Assembly (NCBI GenBank): GCA_025355255.1
Contig: JANYAA010000427.1
Span: 1-9,630 of the forward strand
Source of the DNA: Chloroflexota bacterium
Lineage (GTDB): Bacteria > Chloroflexota > Limnocylindria > Limnocylindrales > CSP1-4
Length of the DNA: 9,630 bases
Direction of reading: 5' to 3'
Within the stretch, counting starts at the first letter, position 1; each line of letters begins with the position of its first letter. The position numbers and the translations under genes were made by a program. Positions 1 through 6,932 of the stretch are shown one piece after another. The notes beneath the pieces were generated by a model that did no database searches, was not told where the DNA came from, and worked only from the letters and a program-made list of their open reading frames with translations.

Positions 1-232
1 CGCCGCGCTTTGCGCGCGCCTCCTCCTCGGCCTCGCGCTGCAGTCGGAGCTTCTCGTCCTTTGCCTCGAGGATCAGGTCCTTCTGGCGCGCATTGGCCTC
101 AGCGATGATCCGGGCAGACTTGTCCTGGGCGGACTTGACGCTCTGGGTGGAGAGCACCCCGCGGACGACAAGACCCACGGCAACGCCGGCCACACCGGCG
201 ACGATCGCTGCAACAGCGATCCAAAGTTCCAT
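1..232 (-). CDS. rny: Ribonuclease Y, N-terminal part (runs off the left edge)
   Basis: This is the first 77 codons of a minus-strand gene whose remainder lies beyond position 1. The protein begins MELWIAVAAIVAG and has one hydrophobic segment at about residues 3-23. A charged, Ala/Glu/Lys/Arg-rich stretch follows (about 36-77), with patterns such as RIIAEANARQKD and LILEAKDEK that look like the start of a long coiled coil. This is the membrane anchor plus coiled coil that precedes the KH and HD domains of RNase Y, a membrane-bound endoribonuclease that starts mRNA decay; the catalytic domains are outside the window. The ATG is preceded by GGAGG at 241-245 with 8-nt spacing, which fixes the start. 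Position downstream of recA-recX supports the call, since rny is often next to recA in Gram-positive and Chloroflexota genomes. The recX-rny gap of 329 bp suggests its own promoter, but I could not pick one. Confidence 0.85.
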   Translation of the reverse strand, partial: MELWIAVAAIVAGVAGVAVGLVVRGVLSTQSVKSAQDKSARIIAEANARQKDLILEAKDEKLRLQREAEEEARAKRG

Positions 233-561
233 CTTCAGGTCCTCCCTCCCGGCCGGGATGATGGGCCGGGAGTGCATGATGAGTCGGCATCGAGCGTCAG
301 GTCCGGCTGCAGGCTGGGCGGCCGACCGGGGCGCCCATTCGGCGCTTATCCGGTCGCAGTCGACACTTCGCTCGTCCAGCCGTGGCCCGTAGGTCCACGA
401 CAGGTTGACCGGATGCTACAGCCTCCAGCCGGAACCGGCTCGCAACGGTTGACGGGCCGTTATCGTTGGGGCGCGGAGCGCTTCGGGGGCGCAACCAGGC
501 CGGCCCCGACGTGCGCGGCGGGGGTGCTGGCGTCACGTGTGGCGAAGGCCGGCGCTTCCGC
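233..561. other. Intergenic region between recX and rny
   Basis: No convincing gene is present in these 329 bases. Open frames here lack a plausible ribosome-binding site and are continuations of antisense frames over recX. The region contains the rny leader hairpin (246-272), a short dyad AGCCGGAACCGGCT at 427-440, and a GC-rich imperfect stem at 541-562 immediately after the recX stop. I looked for a tRNA T-arm and for minus-strand -35/-10 pairs and found nothing convincing. The rny promoter probably lies here, but this is not shown. Confidence 0.5.
246..272 (-). other. 5' UTR hairpin abutting the rny ribosome-binding site
   Basis: A perfect 9-bp inverted repeat (246-254 against 264-272, arms CTCCCGGCC and GGCCGGGAG, 9-nt loop) lies directly upstream of rny. 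In the mRNA the 3' arm ends where the GGAGG Shine-Dalgarno begins. No T-tract follows, so it is not a canonical terminator. A role in rny translation or mRNA stability is inferred from position only; GC-rich sequence produces some stems by chance. Confidence 0.55.
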
Positions 562-562
562 C
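541..562 (-). terminator. Imperfect GC-rich stem directly after the recX stop
   Basis: On the minus strand the 22-nt segment beginning GGCGGAAG and ending CTTCGCC can fold into a stem of about 8 base pairs with one mismatch and one G-T pair around a 4-nt loop. It starts on the last base of the recX stop codon. It lacks a T-run, so it is at best a weak or factor-assisted 3' end of the recA-recX transcript. It could also be a chance product of high GC. Confidence 0.25.
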
Positions 563-1176
563 TAGATCTCGTCCTCGACGATGGTGGTCGCGTCAGCCTC
601 GGCGGCAAGGACTCGGCGCGCAACTGCGGAGCAGGTGTCAGGTCCAAATCCGGCGCGCGCAAGCAGCGCGTACGCCCTCTGCAGCCGCGCGCGAGGGTCT
701 GGCACACGCAGGATGCCGCCAAGGCGCTTGCGCAGCAGGCGCTCAGCGGCCGCATCGTCTGGGGTGATGCCGTCCTCACCCGCAGCTCCCTCCGCCCTGC
801 GGTCATCGAGGACCGCGTCCACTGTCTGGCGTTCCACGCCCTTGCGCGCCAGCTCCAGGCGGAGGGCCCTCTCGCCCCGCGGCCGCGCCCGGTCACGCGA
901 TTCCACCCACGTTCGCGCGAAGGCGTCGTCATCCAGATAGCGCAACTCCGTCAGGCGCCCGATGGACTCCTCGACGAGGCCCGACGAATACCCAAGCCTG
1001 ACCAGCCGGCGGCGCATCTCGTCGACGGAGCGCTGGCGCGCCTCGAGGAGCCGCGCGGCAGCGTCAAGCACGTCGCCGATGTCCGCCGTGTCCGCGCGCT
1101 CGGCACGCCGCTCGGCGGGTGTGGCCTTGGGTTTGGGGGTTGACCGTCGTCGCTGCCGGTCCCCCGCTCCATCCAC
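562..1176 (-). CDS. recX: Regulatory protein RecX
   Basis: A 204-residue RecX-family protein, which binds RecA and modulates its filaments and ATPase. After a basic N-terminal extension of about 32 residues, three-helix repeats follow: a first repeat with R..SV.EMRRRL..LGY and IGRLTELRYLDD (about 46-84), the family signature AFARTWVESRDRARPRGE (about 85-102), LARKGVERQTVDAVLDD, and a last repeat with ALLARAGFGPDTCSAVARRVL. Length is within the usual range or slightly long. The assigned start is a GTG 21 nt after the recA stop, with no clear Shine-Dalgarno, so translation may depend on ribosomes finishing recA. recX is in the same reading frame as recA with only the recA TAG between them. Position directly downstream of recA is the classic arrangement. 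The start codon is the least certain part. Confidence 0.92.
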   Translation of the reverse strand: MDGAGDRQRRRSTPKPKATPAERRAERADTADIGDVLDAAARLLEARQRSVDEMRRRLVRLGYSSGLVEESIGRLTELRYLDDDAFARTWVESRDRARPRGERALRLELARKGVERQTVDAVLDDRRAEGAAGEDGITPDDAAAERLLRKRLGGILRVPDPRARLQRAYALLARAGFGPDTCSAVARRVLAAEADATTIVEDEI

Positions 1177-1197
1177 GGACGCGGTGTCCCGCGTGGC

Positions 1198-2259
1198 CTA
1201 CTCGGCCTCCTCGATCCCCTCGACAGGAAGGGTCACCTCAGACATCTTCGCGCGAATCCGGCGCTCAATCTCCGCGGCAACCTCCGGGTTGCTCTTGAGG
1301 AACTCCTTGGCTGCCTCACGGCCCTGGCCAAGACGCGTCTCTGCGAAATTGAACCAGGCGCCGGTCTTGGCGACGAGGTCCATGGCCACACCGACGTCGA
1401 GCAGGCCGCCTTCCTTGCTGATGCCTTCGCCGTACATCACGTCAAACTCGGCGACGCGGAACGGCGGCGAGACCTTGTTCTTCACCACCTTGACCCGCAC
1501 GCGATTGCCCACGGATTCCGTGCCGGTCTTAATGGTCTCAACGCGGCGGATGTCCAGCCGGATGGATGCGTAGAACTTGAGCGCGCGGCCGCCCGGGGTG
1601 ACCTCCGGGTTGCCGAACATCACCCCGATCTTCTCGCGCAGCTGGTTGGTGAAGACCAGGGCCGTGTTGGAGCGGCTGACAGCGCCCGTCAGCTTGCGCA
1701 GGGCCTGGCTCATCAGCCGGGCCTGGATGCCGACAAAGCTGTCGCCCATCTCGCCCTCGATCTCCGCGCGCGGCACCAAGGCCGCAACGGAATCCACGAC
1801 GACGATGTCCACGCCGCCGGAGCGGATCAGGGTCTCGGTGATCTCGAGCGCCTGCTCGCCGGTGTCCGGCTGCGAGACAAGCAGCTCATCAACGTTGACG
1901 CCGCACGCGCGGGCGTACGCGGGGTCAAGAGCGTGCTCCACGTCGATGAACGCTGCGATCCCGCCGCGGCGCTGGGCCTCGGCAATGATGTGCTGCGCCA
2001 GCGTGGTCTTGCCCGACGACTCCGGGCCAAACACTTCTGAGATCCGCCCGCGGGGTATCCCGCCGACGCCCAACGCGAGGTCCAGGGCGATGGACCCCGT
2101 GGGGATGGCATCGACCTGTTGCCGCTCGGACGAGCCGAGCTTCATGATTGAGCCGCGCCCAAACTGCTTCTCGATCGCGAGGATGGCGGCATCCACCGCA
2201 CGTCCCCGCTCCGCGACGCTCTTCTCCGAGCGTGCTTCCAGATCCCGTCCCGACGTCAT
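1198..2259 (-). CDS. recA: Recombinase RecA
   Basis: A complete 353-residue RecA, the ATP-dependent strand-exchange protein of homologous recombination and co-protease for LexA. Visible motifs are Walker A GPESSGKT (78-85), the [10 protein letters not shown] segment with the catalytic Glu108, Walker B DIVVVD (151-156), DNA-binding loop L1 around [10 protein letters not shown] (168-177), and loop L2 with the conserved [10 protein letters not shown] (215-224). The [12 protein letters not shown] strand and a short acidic C-terminus (ending EGIEEAE) follow. No intein or insertion is present. The ATG has AGGAG at 2270-2274, 10 nt upstream. A strong hairpin (2291-2321) lies just before that site. 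It is probably cotranscribed with recX. A LexA-type box was not found in the 66 bp directly upstream, so if recA is SOS-regulated the operator is further up or differs from GAAC-N4-GTTC. Confidence 0.99.
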   Translation of the reverse strand: MTSGRDLEARSEKSVAERGRAVDAAILAIEKQFGRGSIMKLGSSERQQVDAIPTGSIALDLALGVGGIPRGRISEVFGPESSGKTTLAQHIIAEAQRRGGIAAFIDVEHALDPAYARACGVNVDELLVSQPDTGEQALEITETLIRSGGVDIVVVDSVAALVPRAEIEGEMGDSFVGIQARLMSQALRKLTGAVSRSNTALVFTNQLREKIGVMFGNPEVTPGGRALKFYASIRLDIRRVETIKTGTESVGNRVRVKVVKNKVSPPFRVAEFDVMYGEGISKEGGLLDVGVAMDLVAKTGAWFNFAETRLGQGREAAKEFLKSNPEVAAEIERRIRAKMSEVTLPVEGIEEAE

Positions 2260-2290
2260 GGTTCCCTCGCTCCTGGCGGCATTGCTACTG

Positions 2291-2321
2291 CCGACGGAGC
2301 GGAGGCCATCCGCTCGGTCGG
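2291..2321 (-). other. Strong inverted repeat between the small basic gene and recA
   Basis: Arms CCGAC-n-GAGCGGA and TCCGCTC-n-GTCGG pair over 12 bp, with one G/G (C/C on the other strand) mismatch and a 5-nt loop at 2304-2308. It starts 4 nt after the stop of the upstream 52-residue gene and ends about 16 nt before the recA Shine-Dalgarno. No T-tract follows, so an intrinsic terminator in the usual sense is unlikely. An attenuator-like or stability element, or a protein-binding operator, is possible. Function is inferred from position only. Confidence 0.6.
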
Positions 2322-2325
2322 TGCG

Positions 2326-2484
2326 TCAGCCCTGATCGGACCCCTTGTCCGCCCGCGGCTTGCGCGCCTTCTTGATGAGCTCGGCCTGTGCCGGCAGCTC
2401 CGAAAGCGAGCTGAGCTTGGGTGCGGACGACTTGTCCTTGGGCTTCTTCTTGACTTCCTTGGCGGGGCGATCCCGAGATCCCAT
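2326..2484 (-). CDS. Small Lys-rich basic protein (52 residues), unknown function
   Basis: The ORF starts ATG at 2484 with an excellent GGAGG (2491-2495) six nt upstream and ends TGA at 2326. The protein begins MGSRDRPAKEVKKKPKDK, has a less charged middle (LSSLSELPAQAEL) and ends in another basic patch (IKKARKPRADKGSDQG). It has no membrane segment, no Cys and no recognisable catalytic motif, and looks largely disordered. It lies 39 bp after tgt and 66 bp before recA on the same strand, so it is probably cotranscribed with tgt. The pattern MG-[SK]RDR...KE.KKPKK resembles small lysine-rich proteins I have seen in other high-GC bacteria, but I cannot name a family. RNA or DNA binding is a reasonable guess from charge alone. 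Longer frames overlapping it on the same strand lack a comparable ribosome-binding site. Confidence 0.75.
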   Translation of the reverse strand: MGSRDRPAKEVKKKPKDKSSAPKLSSLSELPAQAELIKKARKPRADKGSDQG

Positions 2485-2490
2485 TGCGCG

Positions 2491-2495
2491 CCTCC
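2491..2495 (-). promoter_or_regulatory. Shine-Dalgarno of the 52-residue basic protein
   Basis: GGAGG on the minus strand with a 6-nt spacer to the ATG at 2484. It is the strongest reason to accept this short frame and its start over overlapping alternatives. Confidence 0.75.
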
Positions 2496-2523
2496 ACCGC
2501 TGACGACGGTAACCACATGGACT

Positions 2524-3684
2524 TCACACCGGCTTTACCGAGCCTTCACTGCCACTCATCCGAACAGCGCGCTTGCGCATTTCGACGAGTTCAGCAGGGA
2601 AGGTTCCGGCCCGCAACGCGGCCCTGATTCCGGTCATGAAGTCTAGGGTGAAGGTCAGGTTGTGACAAGTTGCGAGCCTGTACGCAAGCATCTCCTTCGC
2701 CCTGAAGAGATGGCTCAGATAGGCCCGTGAGAAACGGCGGCAGAGCATGCAGCGGCACCCCTCCTGAACTGGCCGCGGATCGTCGCGGAACTGCTCATTG
2801 CGCAGGTTGAGCCGGCCGCCAGGCACCCAGAGCTGACCGTTGCGGGCAACCCGGGCCGGCAGCACCGAGTCAAACATGTCCACGCCGCGATGCACCGCCT
2901 CCAACAGATCAAGCGGCGAGCCCAGCCCCATCAGGTACCGCGGACGCGGGTCATCCTCGAGGAACGGCATGGTTGCGTCCAGCGTGGCGTTGCGCTGCTC
3001 CGGCGTTTCGTCCCCGGCCAGCCCGCCGATGTTGACCCCGTCAAACGGGAGCGACGTGATGTAGCGCGCCGACTCCTCGCGCAGCTCCGGGTCCAGACCG
3101 CCCTGGATGATGCCGAAGAGCGCCTGGTCCGTGCGGTGGTGCGCCTCAAGCGAGCGCAGGGCCCACAGGTGCGTCCGCCGCATGGCGTCCTGCACCACCT
3201 TGCGCGGCGAGCTGGGGAACACCGGGTGGTCAAGCGCCACCGCGATATCCGGGCCCAGGGCCTCCTGTACGGCGATGGAGTGCTCAGGCGTGAAGCGGTG
3301 GGTGGACCCGTCCAGGTGGCTCTTGAAGGTCACCCCGCCGTCATCGATGACGCGCAAGTCCCCCAGCGACACAACCTGGAACCCGCCTGAGTCCGTGAGG
3401 ATGGGCTTATCCCAGCCCATGAAGGCGTGGAGGCCGCCGAGGCGCTCTATCCGTTTGTGTCCGGGGCGCAGGTACAGGTGGTAGGTGTTAGCCAAGATGA
3501 TGCTGGCGCCGGCGTCCGCCACCTCATCCGGGTGGAGCGCCTTCACTGTGGCGTTGGTGCCCACGGGCATGAACTGCGGCGTCTCCACAACACCATGCGG
3601 CAGATTGAGCCGGCCGAGGCGCGCACGGGTGCCCCCGTCGGCGGGCGGTGGGACCAGAACCTCAAAGCGGGCAGCGCCGGGCAT
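2524..3684 (-). CDS. tgt: tRNA-guanine transglycosylase
   Basis: A 386-residue bacterial-length TGT, which exchanges guanine-34 of GUN-anticodon tRNAs for a queuosine-pathway base. Conserved features are ILTDSGGFQV with Asp98 (general acid/base), LFGIIQGG with Gln194, RYLMGLGSP, the nucleophile Asp272 in DMFDSVLPAR, and the zinc site Cys310-x-Cys312-x2-Cys315 with His341. All catalytic and metal residues are present. Two substrate-pocket positions are unusual: the DECxPYP segment holding Cys158 of the Zymomonas enzyme reads DHPVFPSS (152-159), and the GLAVGE loop with Val233 reads GLAGDE, placing Gly at 224 as in eukaryotic QTRT1. The ATG is preceded by GGAG about 10 nt upstream. The gene follows ruvB by 41 bp, and the queA that often sits between ruvB and tgt is absent. 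The enzyme family is certain; the preferred base (preQ1 or queuine) is open. Confidence 0.97.
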   Translation of the reverse strand: MPGAARFEVLVPPPADGGTRARLGRLNLPHGVVETPQFMPVGTNATVKALHPDEVADAGASIILANTYHLYLRPGHKRIERLGGLHAFMGWDKPILTDSGGFQVVSLGDLRVIDDGGVTFKSHLDGSTHRFTPEHSIAVQEALGPDIAVALDHPVFPSSPRKVVQDAMRRTHLWALRSLEAHHRTDQALFGIIQGGLDPELREESARYITSLPFDGVNIGGLAGDETPEQRNATLDATMPFLEDDPRPRYLMGLGSPLDLLEAVHRGVDMFDSVLPARVARNGQLWVPGGRLNLRNEQFRDDPRPVQEGCRCMLCRRFSRAYLSHLFRAKEMLAYRLATCHNLTFTLDFMTGIRAALRAGTFPAELVEMRKRAVRMSGSEGSVKPV

Positions 3685-3725
3685 AGTTCAGCAGCTCCGG
3701 GGGCGGGACGACGGGAGCAGGGCGC

Positions 3726-4799
3726 TCATTGCGACGACGGGTTGTCCCAGAGGCTTGCGAGGTCAGGCTCCGCGCGGCGAGGCGCCGGGATCTCAAACCC
3801 GAGCGATGCCAGATGCGCACGGGCGGCGTCCGTAGCAATGCGTCCCTGCGGCGTCCGGTCCAAGAAGCCGAGACGCAGGAGGAACGGTTCATACACGTCC
3901 TCCACGGTCTCCACCTCTTCTGCGAGCACCGCCGCGAGCGCCTGCACGCCAACTGGTCCGGAGCCAAACTTCTGGATGATCGCCGCCAGCAGCTTGCGGT
4001 CCGTTGCATCCAGTCCGAGATCATCGATGTCCAGGACGCGCATCGCCTCCGCCACCGCACGAGCGTTGATCCGCCCGTCCCCGTGGACCTCCGCGTGGTC
4101 ACGCACACGCCGAACAAGGCGGTTGACGATGCGCGGCGTGCCGCGTCCCCGCCGGGCGATCTCGGGGGCGGCCTCCGGGTCCATCTCCACGCCCAAGATC
4201 CCGGCCGTTCTGCGGACAATGGACGCGAGCTCGTCTTCCTCGTAGAAGTCCAGCCGATACGTCATGCCGAACCGGTCACGGAGCGGACCGCTGATGCGCC
4301 CCGCGCGCGTGGTGGCGCCTACAATCGTGAAGGGCTTGAGCGAGAGGCGCAGGCTGCGGGCGCTGGGACCCTTGCCGATCATCACATCGAGCGCGAAGTC
4401 CTCCATCGCCGGGTAGAGGATCTCCTCCACGGCCCGATTGAGCCTGTGGATTTCATCAATGAACAGCACATCGTGCTCATCGAGCGAAGTGAGGATGGCT
4501 GCGAGGTCCCCCGCCCGCTCGATGGCCGGGCCGCTGGTGTAGCGCACATTGACGCCGAGTTCCCGCGCGATGATGGTGGCGAGGGTGGTCTTGCCCAGAC
4601 CAGGCGGACCGTACAGCAGCACATGGTCCGCCGCCTCCCCCCGCGCCTTCGCGGCCGCAAGCAGGACGGACAGGCTTGCCTTGACGTCCCTTTGGCCGAT
4701 GTACTCGTCCAGGGTTCGCGGTCGCAGCGAGCCCTCAGCCGCGGCCTCATCAGGATCCGTGGTCCCGGCGGTCAGCAGGCTTAGCGGGTCATCGCTCAT
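3726..4799 (-). CDS. ruvB: Holliday junction branch-migration ATPase RuvB
   Basis: A complete 357-residue RuvB, the AAA+ motor that drives branch migration with RuvA. From the N-terminus: [13 protein letters not shown] (about 24-36), Walker [19 protein letters not shown], Walker B LFIDEIHR, sensor 1 GATTRAG, the arginine-finger region PLRDRFG, sensor 2 [13 protein letters not shown], and a C-terminal winged helix with [11 protein letters not shown] chose the ATG at 4799 (MSDDPLSLL) rather than an in-frame ATG at 4886, because the extra 29 residues are unlike RuvB and would place the start inside the divergent peptidase leader. No strong Shine-Dalgarno is visible. ruvB is not beside ruvA: a plus-strand peptidase separates them, so ruvB needs its own promoter, probably within 4800-4892, where a LexA-like dyad is found. 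tgt follows on the same strand. Confidence 0.98.
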   Translation of the reverse strand: MSDDPLSLLTAGTTDPDEAAAEGSLRPRTLDEYIGQRDVKASLSVLLAAAKARGEAADHVLLYGPPGLGKTTLATIIARELGVNVRYTSGPAIERAGDLAAILTSLDEHDVLFIDEIHRLNRAVEEILYPAMEDFALDVMIGKGPSARSLRLSLKPFTIVGATTRAGRISGPLRDRFGMTYRLDFYEEDELASIVRRTAGILGVEMDPEAAPEIARRGRGTPRIVNRLVRRVRDHAEVHGDGRINARAVAEAMRVLDIDDLGLDATDRKLLAAIIQKFGSGPVGVQALAAVLAEEVETVEDVYEPFLLRLGFLDRTPQGRIATDAARAHLASLGFEIPAPRRAEPDLASLWDNPSSQ

Positions 4800-4822
4800 C
4801 GGCTGGAGTCTAACAGAGGAAG

Positions 4823-4851
4823 TCTTCACTAGTACAGATGTTCTATATGAT
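4823..4851 (+). promoter_or_regulatory. Candidate promoter for the S9 peptidase gene
   Basis: TATGAT at 4846-4851 matches the -10 consensus in five of six positions. TCTTCA at 4823-4828 is a weak -35 (three of six) at the ideal 17-bp spacing. Predicted transcription would start near 4858, giving a leader of about 35 nt before the ATG at 4893. The region is noticeably AT-richer than its surroundings. A dyad fills the spacer. Confidence 0.45.
4831..4844. promoter_or_regulatory. Dyad resembling a GAAC-N4-GTTC LexA (SOS) box
   Basis: The plus strand reads AGTACAGATGTTCT and the minus strand AGAACATCTGTACT. Against the Gram-positive/actinobacterial LexA core GAAC-N4-GTTC it matches seven of eight positions. 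It lies in the 93-bp divergent region between ruvB and the peptidase, inside the spacer of the candidate peptidase promoter and 32 bp from the ruvB ATG. Placement next to a known SOS-type gene makes LexA control plausible, but one mismatch in a core arm keeps this tentative. Confidence 0.4.
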
Positions 4852-4892
4852 CCGTGACACCTGTATGGCACGGCGAGTGCAATCATGAATGC

Positions 4893-6932
4893 ATGACTGA
4901 TCCCTTCACGATTGACCGCATGCTGTCGCTCCCCCGCCTGTCGGCGCTCCGTCTCAGCCCTGACGGAAAGCGCCTCGTGGTGGCGGTTGGCCGCGTTGCG
5001 CCCGACGGCAAGAAGATGGCCACCGCGCTCTGGCAGGTTGACCCGGCCGAGGGCGCGCCGGCCCGCCGTCTCACCCGATCAACCGCTGGCGAGGGCGCGG
5101 CAACCGCGTTTCTCGCCGACGGCTCGCTGCTCTTTACGTCAAGCCGGCCTGATCCTGACGCGAAGCCCGACAAGGAGGCAGGCAAGCCGGCGCACGCCCT
5201 GTGGCAGCTCCCTGCCGACGGCGGCGAGTCGCGCCTGCTGCTGGCACCGCGCGGCGGCGTCTCTGGCGTGGCGGCGGCCCGCAACGCGACTGCTCTGGCC
5301 ATCGGCGCCTCGATCTTCCGTCATGCAGGCGATCTCGAGGCGGACGCGCAGCGAGCCGAGGCGCGCAAGGACGCAGGCGTTGAAGCGCTGCTGTTTGACG
5401 ACTATCCGATCCGCCATTGGGATCACTATCTTGGCCCCAGGGTGGAGCGGCTGCTGACAGCTGCCATCCCAGATGGTGACGGCCGCATCCAGAACCCGCT
5501 CGACCTTGATCCGACTGCAGCCGGCGTCACGTTTGAGGACGGCGGCTTCGACATCAGCGCGGATGGCTCGTTCGTCGTGGCCGTGCGCAGGGTGCCAAAC
5601 GGCGTCCCGGAGACCTTCGACGATCTCGTCCTTTACGACACTTCGACGGGCGAGGCACGCCAGCTGACGCCGCGCAATGCGTCGTACGGGGTGCCGGCGA
5701 TTGCGCCGGATGGTCGCCACGTCGCCGCCGTGCGCTGGTCGTGGTCGTCGCCGCAGGATGCGGAGCAGACCGCGCTCATCCTGATCAACCTCGAAACGGG
5801 CGATATCCGCACCCTGGCGGATGATGTGGATCGGCGGCCGGAGCACCTGACCTGGGGGCCTGATGCGTCCGTTCTGTACTTCACGGCCGACGATGAGGGG
5901 CACCACAGCGCCTACCGCGTGGAGCTGCCATCGGGCGACGTGACGCGCCTGACAGCTTCGGGCGCGGTCACGGACCTTTGCCCGACGCCCGACGGCGCCA
6001 GCATCTACGCGCTGCGCTCCACCGTGTCCAACCCTGCACGGATCGTGCGCTTTGATGCGCGTGCTGCGGACCAGACGCCCGCGGAACTGCCGAACGGGGT
6101 TGGCGAGGGCGGGATCACCGTCGCAAGCCGTGTGGAGCGCATCGGCATCACCGCCGCGGACGGCACGCCCGTTGGCGCCTGGCTGGTCCTGCCAGAGGCT
6201 GCATCGGCCGCATCCCCTGCTCCGCTCGTCGTCTTTGTCCATGGCGGGCCGCTGGGCAGCTGGAACTCCTGGCACTGGCGCTGGAACCCGCACATCCTCG
6301 CCTCGCGCGGCTTTGCGGTGGTCCTGCCGGATCCGGCGCTCTCAACCGGGTACGGCCAGCACATGCTGGACCGCGGCTGGAACCAGTGGGGCGGCACGCC
6401 GTACACCGATGTCATGGCGGTCACCGACGCGGTTGTGGCCCGCCCCGAGATCGACGCCACGCGCACCGCGCTCATGGGCGGCTCCTACGGCGGTTACATG
6501 GCCAACTGGGTGGCCGGCCAGACAGCCCGCTTCAGCGCCATCGTCACCCACGCGTCCTTGTGGGAGCTTGTGGGCTTCCACGGCACCACGGACCACGGGC
6601 CCTCGTGGGAGCTGGAGATGGGTGATCCCTACACAGACGAGGGCGGCTACCGCCGCTACTCGCCCCGCGAGAACCTCAAGGCGATGGCCGAGGCCAAGAC
6701 GCCGATACTGGTCATCCACGGAGAGCTGGACCATCGAGTGCCTATCAGCGAGGCGCTGATCCTCTGGACCGACCTCCGACGCATGGGGATCCCCGGCAAG
6801 TTCCTCTACTTCCCGGACGAGAACCACTGGGTGCTCAAGCCGCAGAACGCACGGCTCTGGTACGGCACTGTCCTCTCGTTCCTCGACGAGCACCTCAACG
6901 GCACGGCGTTCGAGCGCGACGCCTTGCTCTAG
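4893..6932 (+). CDS. S9-family serine peptidase (prolyl oligopeptidase / acylaminoacyl-peptidase type)
   Basis: A 679-residue protein with an N-terminal beta-propeller-like half (about 1-410, repeated [30 protein letters not shown] and TPDGASIY blades) and a C-terminal alpha/beta-hydrolase domain (about 415-670). The hydrolase carries the oxyanion segment [19 protein letters not shown] (448-466), [11 protein letters not shown], the nucleophile elbow GGSYGG with Ser531, Asp613 in HGELDHRVP and His645 in DENHWVL. These are the triad and order of family S9. With no signal peptide or membrane segment it should act in the cytosol on short or N-terminally blocked peptides; exact specificity (dipeptidyl, acylaminoacyl) cannot be told. 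I chose the ATG at 4893 over an in-frame GTG at 4854, which lies only about three bases after the candidate -10; no strong Shine-Dalgarno is seen. The gene lies opposite in strand to the repair genes and splits ruvA from ruvB. Its TAG overlaps the convergent ruvA stop. Confidence 0.93.
   Translation: MTDPFTIDRMLSLPRLSALRLSPDGKRLVVAVGRVAPDGKKMATALWQVDPAEGAPARRLTRSTAGEGAATAFLADGSLLFTSSRPDPDAKPDKEAGKPAHALWQLPADGGESRLLLAPRGGVSGVAAARNATALAIGASIFRHAGDLEADAQRAEARKDAGVEALLFDDYPIRHWDHYLGPRVERLLTAAIPDGDGRIQNPLDLDPTAAGVTFEDGGFDISADGSFVVAVRRVPNGVPETFDDLVLYDTSTGEARQLTPRNASYGVPAIAPDGRHVAAVRWSWSSPQDAEQTALILINLETGDIRTLADDVDRRPEHLTWGPDASVLYFTADDEGHHSAYRVELPSGDVTRLTASGAVTDLCPTPDGASIYALRSTVSNPARIVRFDARAADQTPAELPNGVGEGGITVASRVERIGITAADGTPVGAWLVLPEAASAASPAPLVVFVHGGPLGSWNSWHWRWNPHILASRGFAVVLPDPALSTGYGQHMLDRGWNQWGGTPYTDVMAVTDAVVARPEIDATRTALMGGSYGGYMANWVAGQTARFSAIVTHASLWELVGFHGTTDHGPSWELEMGDPYTDEGGYRRYSPRENLKAMAEAKTPILVIHGELDHRVPISEALILWTDLRRMGIPGKFLYFPDENHWVLKPQNARLWYGTVLSFLDEHLNGTAFERDALL
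6929..6932. other. Overlapping convergent stop codons (CTAG)
   Basis: The peptidase TAG (6930-6932, plus) and the ruvA TAG (6929-6931 read on the minus strand) share the self-complementary CTAG. There is no intergenic room for a terminator, so each transcript must run into the other gene or end inside it. Confidence 0.9.

Noticed and set aside
427..440. Dyad AGCCGGAACCGGCT as a protein-binding operator
   Set aside because: It is short and GC-rich, with no promoter element beside it and no known operator match; chance occurrence is likely.
233..561. Possible tRNA or small RNA gene in the recX-rny gap
   Set aside because: No T-arm GTTCGANTC, acceptor-stem pairing or other RNA signature was found; only short GC-rich stems are present.
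466..1143. 225-codon plus-strand frame opposite recX
   Set aside because: It is antisense to a well-supported recX, has no recognisable domain and no good ribosome-binding site; long antisense frames are expected at this GC content.
2260..2325. LexA box directly upstream of recA
   Set aside because: The stretch was read on both strands for GAAC-N4-GTTC and CTGT-N8-ACAG; only an isolated GGAACC next to the ATG is present, without a second arm.
2256..2527. Two overlapping minus-strand frames of 80-86 codons between tgt and recA
   Set aside because: Both lack a good ribosome-binding site and overlap the 52-residue frame, which has an ideal GGAGG and a coherent basic composition.
3729..4784. 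351-codon plus-strand frame opposite ruvB
   Set aside because: It is a mirror frame of ruvB with no motif; the ruvB motifs on the minus strand are unambiguous.
4800..4886. 29-residue N-terminal extension of RuvB from an upstream ATG
   Set aside because: The extra residues do not resemble RuvB and would start within the peptidase leader; MSDDPLSLL at 4799 begins like other RuvB proteins.
4854..4892. GTG start 13 codons upstream for the S9 peptidase
   Set aside because: It lies about three bases after the candidate -10 box, so it would be upstream of the predicted transcript start, and the extra residues (Cys/His-rich) are not family-like.
5139..6293. 384-codon minus-strand frame within the peptidase gene
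   Set aside because: It overlaps the strongly supported S9 peptidase in antisense, and its product is Arg/Ala-rich without family motifs.
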